From positions 1 through 58,664 of the forward strand of contig NZ_CAIUXT010000140.1 in NCBI RefSeq assembly GCF_903903185.1: a stretch of 58,664 nucleotides of DNA, given 5' to 3'. The translations under genes and the position numbers were made by a program. This DNA is from an uncultured Rhodoblastus sp. GTDB taxonomy: Bacteria > Pseudomonadota > Alphaproteobacteria > Rhizobiales > Beijerinckiaceae. Below are positions 50,410-58,261 of this stretch, piece by piece. The first letter of the stretch is position 1. Every line of letters begins with the position of its first letter. A model generated the notes under the pieces. That model was not told the DNA's origin and searched no databases. It was given only the letters and a program-made list of their open reading frames with translations.

Positions 50410-50953
50410 GGTCGTGACGCCATATCGGCATTGGCGTTAGTGATGAGGAATGCTCTTCCCTGCCCTGCTGAGACGGAGACTTCGAAAACAGAGCAGAGGT
50501 TCCCTAAATGGGCTGATTGATCTCGCCCCGCTTTTGAACTGAACGGAGAGGAGCGTTTTCCTGGACAGTTAAGTTTTCGACTTTGCCGGCCCCAAGGAGC
50601 GACATTGCCAGCGGAAAGAGTTTGCGATGCGTCAGGCCCGTATCCGTCCAACGGTGGTGTCTTTGATTTTTTTGGTCGCCGGCCCGAGGAGCACGGCCAA
50701 TATTGCTTAGGTGCCTTTCGATCTTTTTGTGGCCGACCAGACCCCGAGTGGGCAATAATTTGACAGCCGTGCAGAACGTCTGGAAAGCTCTCAACTACAG
50801 CATTCTAATTCATTTTGCGTGCTAAATTCGGAACGAATCGCGCCGTTAATATTTCGTTAACTAAAAAAACATTGATGCAATGAACGAATCGGGCATAATT
50901 CCCGCTTGAAATGTGCTTTCGCTGCAAAAAACGTTATTCCGGAATTTGTCGAG
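50410..50953. other. Leader region of the repABC operon
   Basis: No gene is supportable. The last 150 bases are AT-rich and should hold the repA promoter (GTTAATATTTCGTTAACTAA around 50846-50865). It also carries the first copy of the 15-bp parS-like repeat. Confidence 0.5.
50759..50773. promoter_or_regulatory. Candidate parS, copy 1
   Basis: TTTGACAGCCGTGCA, identical to 52170-52184. Its left half TTGACAGC equals the half-site of the repABC parS palindromes of the GTTGACAGCTGTCAAC kind. Confidence 0.45.
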
Positions 50954-52165
50954 ATGAATATGGTCACCGCGATTGACGAGCTGGACAGCTTCAGCTTCCA
51001 CGAGGCAATCCTCCGCCAAGGAGAATTGATCTCCGATAAGCTGAATATGCTCCGAATGGAGCATTATCCGCCGAACGCCACGAAAGGGTTACGCTCATTT
51101 TCGTTGGCCGAGGTTGCCTATTTTTTAGGTGTAACGTCGTCGAACATCAAAAAACTACATCTGGATGGCAAAGGGCCTGTGCCGATCACATCAGCGTCTG
51201 GGCGGCGCACCTACACCGCCGAGCAGATGCTGGAATTGCGTCAATATCTTGATCGGCACGGTCGCGCCGATTTCAAGAAATATGTTCCTCACAGGCGTCC
51301 CGGAGAACCGCTTCAGGTAATTGCCGTTGTCAATTTCAAGGGAGGAAGCGGCAAAACGACCACGGCCGCGCATCTTGCGCAGCATCTTGCACTTACCGGA
51401 CACCGCGTCCTGGCAATTGATCTTGATCCACAGGCGTCACTTTCTGCTCTTCACGGCATTCAGCCAGAGCTGGACAAGAATCCGTCGCTCTATGAAGCCC
51501 TTCGGTACGATAAATTTAGAAAGCTGATCTCCGAGGTGATCCGTCCAACGAACTTTCCTGGGCTCGACATCGTTCCTGCGAATCTCGAGTTGCAAGAATA
51601 CGAATACGACACACCGATCGCTGCTACTAATAAGTCATCCGCTGACGGACGTCTGTTTTTCACCCGCATCACCAACGCATTGAAGGAGGTCGATGACCGG
51701 TACGACGTCGTCGTGATCGACTGTCCACCCCAGCTTGGCTACCTTACGCTTACAGCTCTTACCGCCTCAAGCTCGGTCCTCATCACTATCCATCCCCAAA
51801 TGCTCGATGTGATGTCGATGAGTCAATTTTTGCTCATGCTGGGCGGTATCCTGCAGTCAATAAGCGCAGCTGGCGCAGAGGTTCGGCTGAAATGGTTCCG
51901 ATATCTTGTTACGCGATATGAGCCGACCGACGGGCCGCAAGCCCAGATGGTGGGGTTTATGCAAGCGCTTTTCCCCAAGCAAATGCTGACGAGCCCGATG
52001 TTGAAATCCACTGCAATTTCCGATGCAGGGATCACAAACCAAACTCTTTATGAGATTGAGCGATCCCAATTCACCCGCGGCACTTATGATCGAGCGCTTG
52101 ATGCGCTCAATGCGGTCAACGAGGAGATTGTCGAGCTTCTCCATCGCGCGTGGGGGCGGAAATGA
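50954..52165 (+). CDS. repA: RepA partitioning ATPase of repABC plasmid
   Basis: A 403-residue ParA-family protein. An N-terminal HTH-type region (YFLGVTSSNIKKLHLDGKGP, RRTYTAEQMLELRQYL) precedes the deviant Walker A FKGGSGKTTTAAHLAQHLAL near residue 130. AIDLDPQASLSALHG and the Walker B VVVIDCPPQLGYLTL follow. RepA with RepB segregates the plasmid and autorepresses the operon. The ATG at 50954 was taken; 50906 is upstream in the same frame. Followed by repB 75 bases downstream. Confidence 0.93.
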   Translation: MNMVTAIDELDSFSFHEAILRQGELISDKLNMLRMEHYPPNATKGLRSFSLAEVAYFLGVTSSNIKKLHLDGKGPVPITSASGRRTYTAEQMLELRQYLDRHGRADFKKYVPHRRPGEPLQVIAVVNFKGGSGKTTTAAHLAQHLALTGHRVLAIDLDPQASLSALHGIQPELDKNPSLYEALRYDKFRKLISEVIRPTNFPGLDIVPANLELQEYEYDTPIAATNKSSADGRLFFTRITNALKEVDDRYDVVVIDCPPQLGYLTLTALTASSSVLITIHPQMLDVMSMSQFLLMLGGILQSISAAGAEVRLKWFRYLVTRYEPTDGPQAQMVGFMQALFPKQMLTSPMLKSTAISDAGITNQTLYEIERSQFTRGTYDRALDALNAVNEEIVELLHRAWGRK

Positions 52166-52169
52166 CTTC

Positions 52170-52184
52170 TTTGACAGCCGTGCA
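52170..52184. promoter_or_regulatory. Candidate parS, copy 2
   Basis: Second copy of TTTGACAGCCGTGCA, lying between repA and repB where parS is often found in repABC operons; it is followed by AAA, extending the outer symmetry. Confidence 0.5.
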
Positions 52185-52240
52185 AAAATTGAAATTAACC
52201 CATTTTTTCAATGCGTCCGCGCATGTCACAGGAGCTTAGG

Positions 52241-53239
52241 ATGGCTCGGAAAAATCTTCTCACGAGTGTTGCAGCTGATTCTGCGCCGTCCAAGGCAGAT
52301 ATTGAAGCACGTTCTGATTATGCCCGCCGCGGCGCGTCACGCTCAATGTTGATTTCGATCGATGAAATGGCGGAAAACACCAAAAAGATGATCGCGGGTG
52401 AAACAATCGTCAGCCTTGATGCCGATGTCATTGATGGTTCGTTCGTTTCCGACAGGATTGAGGGCAATGATGAAGACTATCTCCTTCTGCGCGATGCGAT
52501 CAAAACGCATGGGCAATCGACACCAATTTTGGTTCGCCCTCACCCTCATCACGACGGGCGATATATGATCGTGTTTGGCCATCGCCGGGCGAGGGTAGCC
52601 AAGGAACTTGGCGTGCCGGTAAGGGCTGTGATCAAAAATCTTGAGGATATCGCCCACATCGTCGCGCAAGGGCAGGAGAATACGGCACGGGCGAACTTAT
52701 CCTTCATTGAAAAGTCTCTGTTTGCAAAAAAGCTGCTCGACATGGGGCAGAGCAAGGACACCATAAAATCCGCGCTTACGATCGACGATTCCTTATTGTC
52801 TCGGATGCTTTCTGTGGCGGAAACAGTGCCGTCGGCGGTGATTGACGCCATTGGCAACGCCAGAACCGTCGGTCGGGATCGATGGGAGGAGCTGAAAAAA
52901 CTGGTAGCGCATCCGGCGGCGGCCGAGCTCGCTAAGCGTGAAATAGCGTCGTTGCAGTTCCAATCGAAGGAAGCGTCTGACCGTTTCAATTATCTTCTCG
53001 CGCGATTGATTGCATCGCGGAAATCGCCGCGAAAGACAGTATCCCATAAAGATGAACTGGTTTCTTGGTCTCCTGACGACAAAATGGTCGCGGCGAGGAT
53101 TCAGAACACAGGAAAGACTTATAGCCTCTCGCTCAAATCGAAGCATGCGAGCGAGTTTGGCCAATTCATTTCGTCGAATCTTGATTCGCTTTATCAAGCG
53201 TTCATGGCGGCGAAGGTTCGTAACGAAACAGGAGACTAA
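52241..53239 (+). CDS. repB: RepB centromere-binding protein
   Basis: A 332-residue ParB-family protein from the ATG at 52241 (AGGAGC upstream). It has a basic start (MARKNLLTSVAADSAPSK), the ParB nuclease-like domain with PILVRPHPHHDGRYMIVFGH and RRARVAKELG, then the motif ENTARANLSFIEKSLFAKKL and an HTH region (KDTIKSALTIDDSLLSRMLS). RepB binds parS and acts with RepA in segregation. The frame to 52211 is a less likely start. Confidence 0.93.
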   Translation: MARKNLLTSVAADSAPSKADIEARSDYARRGASRSMLISIDEMAENTKKMIAGETIVSLDADVIDGSFVSDRIEGNDEDYLLLRDAIKTHGQSTPILVRPHPHHDGRYMIVFGHRRARVAKELGVPVRAVIKNLEDIAHIVAQGQENTARANLSFIEKSLFAKKLLDMGQSKDTIKSALTIDDSLLSRMLSVAETVPSAVIDAIGNARTVGRDRWEELKKLVAHPAAAELAKREIASLQFQSKEASDRFNYLLARLIASRKSPRKTVSHKDELVSWSPDDKMVAARIQNTGKTYSLSLKSKHASEFGQFISSNLDSLYQAFMAAKVRNETGD

Positions 53240-53247
53240 ACCGCAAA

Positions 53248-53298
53248 AGAAAAAAGCCCCCGAACGTTGCCGCGCGGAAGCCTTTCTCTGACTTAAGC
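53248..53298 (-). ncRNA. Antisense counter-transcribed RNA, copy 1
   Basis: Expected position of the repABC incompatibility RNA. On the minus strand a promoter TTGACA (53333-53328), 17-nt spacer, GATTCT (53310-53305) is followed by a terminator-like hairpin (AGGCUUCCG pairing with CGGGGGCUU) and a U-run near 53255-53248. It would pair with the leader of the decayed repC copy. Ends are estimates. Confidence 0.6.
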
Positions 53299-53393
53299 AA
53301 TCTGAGAATCTCATCTCCGCGAATCACTGTCAAGCATTTTTGGCGCAGTTTCGGTGAGCAGACTTCTTTTGCCTGATGACAAGGTGAAAGAAA

Positions 53394-53963
53394 GTGGAAA
53401 ACCCATATCCAACGACGCCCTTTGGGCGGCGGCCCCTGAAACTCGCCCACGTAGCAAGCCAGGCCGCGGCAAAAGCGCGCCCGCCAGACAAATTCGTGCA
53501 TAAATGGCATGTGTTTCGGGCGATCTGTGCGGCTAAGGCTCGCATCTGTGTGTTCGAGCGAGGGCCCGCATGGCCGCAGCGTCAAATGGCTGCGCCCATC
53601 GTCTGCGGCTTCATCATCCGCCGTGATAATCCCAACGGCGAACGCTACGCACGCCAAAACAGGGCAGGGAAGGACGGGTCCGGTGTCGGTTTTGACAACG
53701 CGCCCCTCCCGGCCCGCGCTGAAGAATTTGACGCGTGGGCGACCGGGATGCCCACAGAAAAATGCTCCATGAAGCCCGCTCGTGAGGCTGGTCTCGGATC
53801 GATCCAAGCGCCGGGGAAGCGAAGCGTCTGCAGCTATTGGGCTTCGAGCCTATTGTCTTCACCATCCCATCGGCGGAGGTCGATAGCAATTTCGCGCCGG
53901 TTTGGACTTCGCGCCAATCCGCGCCCGAATGGGAGTTCATCCCCAATCAAAAAGGAGACTTAG
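53394..53963 (+). pseudogene. Decayed repC copy
   Basis: The N-terminus (NPYPTTPFGRRPLKLAHVAS, then DKFVHKWHVFRAICAAKARI) is clearly a second RepC start, parallel to that of the intact gene at 54188. About 25-30 residues of the wing-helix region are missing, the segment FIIRRDNPNGERYARQ then matches again, and similarity ends near residue 115. The frame then runs into unrelated sequence. It has its own antisense RNA unit upstream, so it is a tandem duplication of the repC start region. Confidence 0.85.
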
Positions 53964-54045
53964 AAAACGAAAGGCCGTGTCGAACACCTGGCGCCGGATC
54001 GGCGCTCTAACTGAACCACTCACCAAATTTTGGAGAAACGCGCAA

Positions 54046-54097
54046 AGAAAAAGCTCCCAAAACGTCACCGTCTCGGAAGCCTCTAGATTCATCTCGC
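54046..54097 (-). ncRNA. Antisense counter-transcribed RNA, copy 2
   Basis: Same layout as copy 1: minus-strand TTGACA (54132-54127), 17-nt spacer, TAAGTT (54109-54104), then a hairpin (AGGCUUCC pairing with GGGAGCUU) and a U-run near 54053-54044. It lies directly before the intact repC and should limit its expression. The two RNAs share promoter and terminator shape but differ in the loop region. Ends are estimates. Confidence 0.65.
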
Positions 54098-54187
54098 AAA
54101 CTGAACTTAGAGACCTCCCGAATCACTGTCAAGAGTTGACGTCGTTTTGACGAGCGGTTTTCTGTTGCCTGAATAAAGGCGAACACA

Positions 54188-55420
54188 ATGGAACCGATCT
54201 ACCCGACGACGCCCTTTGGGCGGCGAACCCTGTCGCTTGCCCAGGTCGCACACCAAATGGTCGCAAACCAGCGCCCGCAGGAAGCCGTGGCGCATAAATG
54301 GAAGGTCTATCACGACATTCGAACCGCCGCCTTCCGTCTTTGCCTCAGCGATCGAGCGCTTTCGATCCTCAGTGAACTCCTGGCCTTCCATCCCGAAGTG
54401 GCGCTGACCGGAGATAATCTGATCGTCTTTCCATCGAATGAACAGATCGCTCTCAGGGCGGGCCGCATGCCCATGTCGACGATGCGCCGCCACCTGGCGC
54501 TCCTCGTAAACGCCGGCATCATCCTCCGTAGGGACAGCCCCAACGGCAAGCGTTACGTCCGAAAGGGCAGGGAGGGGGCGACCGGCCAGGCCTTCGGCTT
54601 CGATCTCTCGCCGCTCGTCGCGCGAGCCGCCGAATTCAAGGAACTCGCGCGGGCGGTCCTTGCCGAGGAGCAAGAGCTTCGCGACGCGCGCTCCGACTTC
54701 TCGATCCTGCGGCGCGAGATCGTCAAGTCGATCGCCACCGGCAAGGAGGAAGGGATTCGTCCACCGGAGGCAGGGCAGGGGGCTTTGACCTGGCAGGATG
54801 TTCAGACGACGTTTGAGGCGATCGTCGCCAGAAAGCCTCCAAAGGCCACCCTCGGCGAGATTCAGCCGATCCTCGACGAGCTCGCAGCGCTGTGCGCCAG
54901 CCTCCGCAAAGCCATCGAAGATCATCTTGAACCAACTATTATGGGCGCCAATGGCGCCTATAATGAGCAGCACATACAGAATTCAAACCCAAAAGCCAGA
55001 ATTGATCTTGAACCTGCCCCCCAAGAAGACAGGGCGGACGAGATCGTGGCCAATCCCGAGCCAAGGCGCCCTGCAGAAGTCGTATTTCCTCTCGGAATGG
55101 TGCTCCAGGCATGTCCCGACATCGCCGATTACGCAAGGGGAGGGGAGATTGCTCATTGGCGCGACCTTCTCTCCGCCGCGAGCCTCGCCCGCGCCGCCCT
55201 TGGCATCAGTCCGAGCGCCTGGGAAGCGGCGCAAGCCGTCATGGGTCAGAAACCCGCCGCGATCGTCATTGCCGCGATCTTGCAACGCGGCGCCACGATC
55301 ACCAGCGCCGGAGGCTATTTGCGCCAGCTCACCCGCAAAGCCGAATTGAACGAATTTTCCGTCGGGCCAATGCTCATGGCCCTGATCGGCGCGAAAAACC
55401 GCGCGAAAAAAAGTGCCTAG
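54188..55420 (+). CDS. repC: RepC replication initiator
   Basis: A 410-residue RepC: N-terminal winged-helix DNA-binding region (YPTTPFGRRTLSLAQVAHQM, LIVFPSNEQIALRAGRMPMS, TMRRHLALLVNAGIILRRDS, PNGKRYVRK), a charged middle part and the C-terminal domain (VVFPLGMVLQACPDIADYAR, GGEIAHWRDLLSAASLAR, ILQRGATITSAGGYLRQLTR). RepC is the limiting initiator and acts in cis on the origin within its own gene. An AT-rich palindrome in the middle of the gene may mark it. Confidence 0.95.
   Translation: MEPIYPTTPFGRRTLSLAQVAHQMVANQRPQEAVAHKWKVYHDIRTAAFRLCLSDRALSILSELLAFHPEVALTGDNLIVFPSNEQIALRAGRMPMSTMRRHLALLVNAGIILRRDSPNGKRYVRKGREGATGQAFGFDLSPLVARAAEFKELARAVLAEEQELRDARSDFSILRREIVKSIATGKEEGIRPPEAGQGALTWQDVQTTFEAIVARKPPKATLGEIQPILDELAALCASLRKAIEDHLEPTIMGANGAYNEQHIQNSNPKARIDLEPAPQEDRADEIVANPEPRRPAEVVFPLGMVLQACPDIADYARGGEIAHWRDLLSAASLARAALGISPSAWEAAQAVMGQKPAAIVIAAILQRGATITSAGGYLRQLTRKAELNEFSVGPMLMALIGAKNRAKKSA
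54938..54964. repeat. Near-perfect palindrome in repC, candidate origin element
   Basis: ATTATGGGCGCC-AAT-GGCGCCTATAAT, 11 of 12 pairs, in the most AT-rich part of repC, where repABC origins have been mapped in other plasmids. Confidence 0.4.
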
Positions 55421-55424
55421 ACGC

Positions 55425-55532
55425 TCACAGTCCCGCAGCTTTCGTGAGATTGACGCGAAACCGGTCGCGCCGGCGCTGATAGCGCCGGGTCATTTCGGCG
55501 CTGGCGTGGCCGAGGTGCTTGTGCACGTAGCG
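55425..55532 (-). pseudogene. Second copy of the recombinase 3' end
   Basis: Encodes the last 35 residues of the recombinase at 56310-57395 almost identically (LGHASAEMTRRYQRRRDRFR, VNLTKAAGL). Upstream of it the similarity stops abruptly. Together with the intact gene it frames the VapBC pair at 55630-56315. Confidence 0.85.
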
Positions 55533-55629
55533 CGATTTTGCTCCGTTCGCGTTCCGCTGGACGCTCTCCGATGGACCTTGTGTTCGCGTGTAGACAATGC
55601 CATATTTACGGCAACACGTGGGGTCGGGC

Positions 55630-55869
55630 ATGCCGCTCAATATTCGCAACGAACAGGTCAATCAGCTAGCCGAAAAACTCGCCGCCCAAAAACGCGTCAG
55701 CAAGACCGAGGCGGTGAGAATCGCGCTGGAGAACGAATTGCGCCGGGATTCTGAGGCGCTTCCCTTGTGGGACCGGCTCAAACCGTTGCGCGAACGTATC
55801 GCCGCTTATCCCGACAGCGGCCTTCCCGCCGACAAGGCGTTTTTCGACGATCTGAGCGGTGAGGACTGA
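55630..55869 (+). CDS. vapB: VapB-type antitoxin (Rv0623/PSK family)
   Basis: A 79-residue protein: MPLNIRNEQVNQLAEKLAAQ, KRVSKTEAVRIALENEL, then a C-terminal toxin-binding tail (RERIAAYPDSGLPADKAFFD). It matches the Rv0623-like antitoxins that bind DNA as ribbon-helix-helix or AbrB-like dimers and block VapC. The stop overlaps the toxin start (TGATG). Confidence 0.9.
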   Translation: MPLNIRNEQVNQLAEKLAAQKRVSKTEAVRIALENELRRDSEALPLWDRLKPLRERIAAYPDSGLPADKAFFDDLSGED

Positions 55870-56315
55870 TGTTCGTCGACGCCTCCGTCATCATTGCCAT
55901 CCTGACGGACGAGCCGGGCGCCGAGGATCTTGCGACCCATATCGATACGGCGCGGACGAAACGGCCGGTCACGTCTGTTTTGGCGGCATGGGAAGCGACA
56001 GTTGGTCTGTACCGCAAGAAGCGCATTCCCATGGGCGAGGCGGAAACCCGGGTGCAGGAGTTTATTGAGGCGGCTGGCATCCAGGTGTTGTCGATCGGGC
56101 CGCGAGACTTGCCCGTCGCGCTTCAAGCGTTCGAACGTTATGGGCGACACCGGTACCCCGACAGCGAGCGAAACAGTGCGCTGAATCTCGCCGATTGCTT
56201 CCACTATGCGACGGCGAAGTCCTGTCGTGCGCCCATCCTGACCACGGACGCCGGCTTCGCGCTGACCGATGTCGCGACCCTCGGCGCCGGTCCGTCTGAT
56301 CCGACGGCGTCATAG
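55869..56315 (+). CDS. vapC: VapC-type PIN-domain toxin
   Basis: A 148-residue PIN ribonuclease: MFVDASVIIAILTDEPGAED (first Asp), the middle Glu in SVLAAWEATVGLYRKK, and the C-terminal NLADCFHYATAK and ILTTDAGF (Asp residues). Such toxins cleave tRNA or rRNA and are held by the VapB partner. Its last six bases overlap the end of the convergent recombinase gene. Confidence 0.92.
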   Translation: MFVDASVIIAILTDEPGAEDLATHIDTARTKRPVTSVLAAWEATVGLYRKKRIPMGEAETRVQEFIEAAGIQVLSIGPRDLPVALQAFERYGRHRYPDSERNSALNLADCFHYATAKSCRAPILTTDAGFALTDVATLGAGPSDPTAS

Positions 56316-57395
56316 GCCCGCCGCCTTGGTCAGATTGACGCGGAACCGGTCGCGCCGGCGCTGATAGCGGCGCGTCATCTCGGCGCTGGCGTGGCCGAGT
56401 TGCTTTTGCACATAGCGCTCGTCGACTTCCGCCGAGGAGGCGAGGCCGGCCCGCAACGAATGTCCGGAGAATTTTTGCCGCCTCTCGCCTTCGCTCAAAT
56501 CACCGCGCACTCCCGCCGCCAAGGCCGAGGCCTTGACCAGCCGGGCGACATGCTTGTCGGTCAGCCGGTCGGCGGCGACGCCTTTGATGGCGCTGGCGAC
56601 GCGCCGAAAAAGGGGTCCATGGCTGATGCGGGCGAACTTGAGCCAGCTCTGCAGCGCGGCGATAGGGCAGGTGGCCTCGGTCGAACCGTGTCCGACCTCG
56701 ACCTCGCGCCAACCGGTTTTGCCGCGCAAGGTGACGACCAGGCCCTTGTCGAGAATCTCGATCCAGCCGGAACCGTCCTCGGTTTGTTTGGCCCCGCAAT
56801 CGAGTCCGACGATTTCCGAGCGCCGCAACCCTCCGGCGAAGCCAAGCAGGAGGATGGCGCGGTCGCGCAGGCCGCGCAGATCGCCAACCTCGAGGGTCGC
56901 CAGCATCGCCAGCAGGTCCTCGGGCAGCACCGCTTCCTTTTGCAACGGCGGCCGCGCCTGGGTGCGCTTGATCCCGGCGAGGACGTTCAGGACGTGCTTG
57001 TCCTTGCGGTCGAAGCTTTCGCCGAGTTGGCGGAAACCCCAGCTCAGCGCCGAAAGGCGTCGCTCGATGGTCGAAACCGAGTTCGGCGTGCGGTTGGCGC
57101 TCGCGGCGCCCGAGGCGCAGGCGGTGATGTAAAGGCCGACGATCTGCGGCTCGTTGGCGGGGAAATTGATCAGGCCCTGGCGGCGGCGCCAGGCGTTAAA
57201 ATGGCGCCAGTCGGCTTCATAGGCGCGGTTGGTGTTGGCGGAGCTCGCGGCCTTGACGTAGTCGCGCGCCTTGTCGGCGAGGCCAGAAAGATGGGTCGGC
57301 AGGGGAGGCGAGGCGCCAAGCCCGGAATCCGAGCGCGCAGTCGGCGGCGCAGGGGCGGCGGGCGGCTGGAGCGAAGAATCGGATGACGAAGACAT
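56310..57395 (-). CDS. Tyrosine recombinase/integrase
   Basis: A 361-residue protein: Ser/Pro-rich start, SAM-like N-domain (ANTNRAYEADWRHFNAWRRR), and catalytic domain with the first Arg in FAGGLRRSEIVGLD, HSLRAGLASSAEV (His-x-x-Arg), LGHAS and the nucleophile in MTRRYQRR. This is a complete Arg-His-Arg-His-Tyr set. It begins three bases after the stop of the VapC gene on the same strand, so toxin-antitoxin and recombinase form one unit. Plausible role: integration or resolution of the element or plasmid. Confidence 0.92.
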   Translation of the reverse strand: MSSSSDSSLQPPAAPAPPTARSDSGLGASPPLPTHLSGLADKARDYVKAASSANTNRAYEADWRHFNAWRRRQGLINFPANEPQIVGLYITACASGAASANRTPNSVSTIERRLSALSWGFRQLGESFDRKDKHVLNVLAGIKRTQARPPLQKEAVLPEDLLAMLATLEVGDLRGLRDRAILLLGFAGGLRRSEIVGLDCGAKQTEDGSGWIEILDKGLVVTLRGKTGWREVEVGHGSTEATCPIAALQSWLKFARISHGPLFRRVASAIKGVAADRLTDKHVARLVKASALAAGVRGDLSEGERRQKFSGHSLRAGLASSAEVDERYVQKQLGHASAEMTRRYQRRRDRFRVNLTKAAGL

Positions 57396-57398
57396 GGC

Positions 57399-57785
57399 TC
57401 AGGCCGCCTCGATGTCGGTCTTGGAAAAATCATTACCCTTGAATAGCAAGGGTTCCTGCGTCAGCGCCGCCAAGGCGTAAGAAAAGCAGTCGCCGAAATT
57501 GAGGCCGGCGGGATGGCGGCCCTTGCCGAAGCGCCGCCAGGCGCGCCGGGCCTGGTCCGCGTGAATCGCATCGACGGCGACGATCTCGACGCCGGCTCTA
57601 AGCAGCCACAGGTCAAGTTCGCCGCCGCCCGGTTCGCCAAGCCGGGTTTCGAGCACCATCGCCGCCTCCAGGACGGTCGCCGCTGAGATCAATCGAACGG
57701 CGGCGTCCGCGATGCGCCGTTCGAAAGCCTCGGCTTCGGATTCGTTCATCGCGATCGCGACAATGGCGGAGGTGTCGATCACCAT
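57399..57785 (-). CDS. vapC: VapC/FitB-type PIN-domain toxin
   Basis: A 128-residue PIN toxin: [47 protein letters not shown] and LLFKGNDFSKTDI contain the four acidic residues expected. Its antitoxin gene overlaps its start by one base. It precedes the recombinase with a 3-base gap. Confidence 0.92.
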   Translation of the reverse strand: MVIDTSAIVAIAMNESEAEAFERRIADAAVRLISAATVLEAAMVLETRLGEPGGGELDLWLLRAGVEIVAVDAIHADQARRAWRRFGKGRHPAGLNFGDCFSYALAALTQEPLLFKGNDFSKTDIEAA

Positions 57786-58039
57786 CAGCGCGGCAGCCCG
57801 TCCGCGTCATAGCCGAGGATCTCATCGGCGCTGCGCGGATCGACAACAGCCATCGCGCCCCAGCGCCGGCGGCTCGCCGCGAGGTCTTCAAGAAGCGCCG
57901 CTTTGCGCGCGTCGCCGCCGATGCGGCGCAGCCGCTCTTCCAGGGCCCGGCGGGTGGCGATCGTCAGGCTCTCGCCGGTCCGCTGCGCCAAGGCGCGAGC
58001 GAGCCGTTCTGTTTCGGGGTCTTTGATGCTGAGCGCCAT
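57785..58039 (-). CDS. vapB: VapB-type antitoxin
   Basis: An 84-residue Rv0623/PSK-family antitoxin: [40 protein letters not shown], and the tail [18 protein letters not shown], which typically wraps the toxin active site. First gene of the vapB-vapC-recombinase unit. Confidence 0.92.
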   Translation of the reverse strand: MALSIKDPETERLARALAQRTGESLTIATRRALEERLRRIGGDARKAALLEDLAASRRRWGAMAVVDPRSADEILGYDADGLPR

Positions 58040-58261
58040 CAGATCTACCTAGGTTCCTAATATTCTATCTTCTACCTCAGAACGAACCGACCGGCAAGGG
58101 GTCGGGCTGGCGAGCGGCATTGGCCCTGGCGTCCGACCAAGAGACGCCTGGCGGCTTGGGCCGAGGACCGCGACGCCGTCGTTGTTACAGCCGAAGTTTC
58201 GACGGCGACCTCTTCGGGCGGTTTCTCGATCATGCGCCTAAAACCTCCGGGTTCGATGCAT

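Noticed and set aside
50834..50850. Partial motif (GAATCGCGCCGTTAAT) in the repA leader
   Set aside because: One core base differs and the distance to the repA start is about 105 nt, unlike the other sites.
53905..53915. An eleventh perfect copy of the transfer motif (GACTTCGCGCC), followed 38 nt later by a good ribosome-binding sequence
   Set aside because: No start codon follows at the expected distance, and the same stretch can be read in another frame as protein-like sequence (NFAPVWTSRQSAPEWEF). It may be a truncated transfer-gene leader or chance; I did not count it.
58072..58230. Possible small basic protein between two toxin loci
   Set aside because: Low-complexity Arg/Ala/Ser sequence with no recognisable domain; it is not antitoxin-like enough to pair with the PIN gene at the edge.
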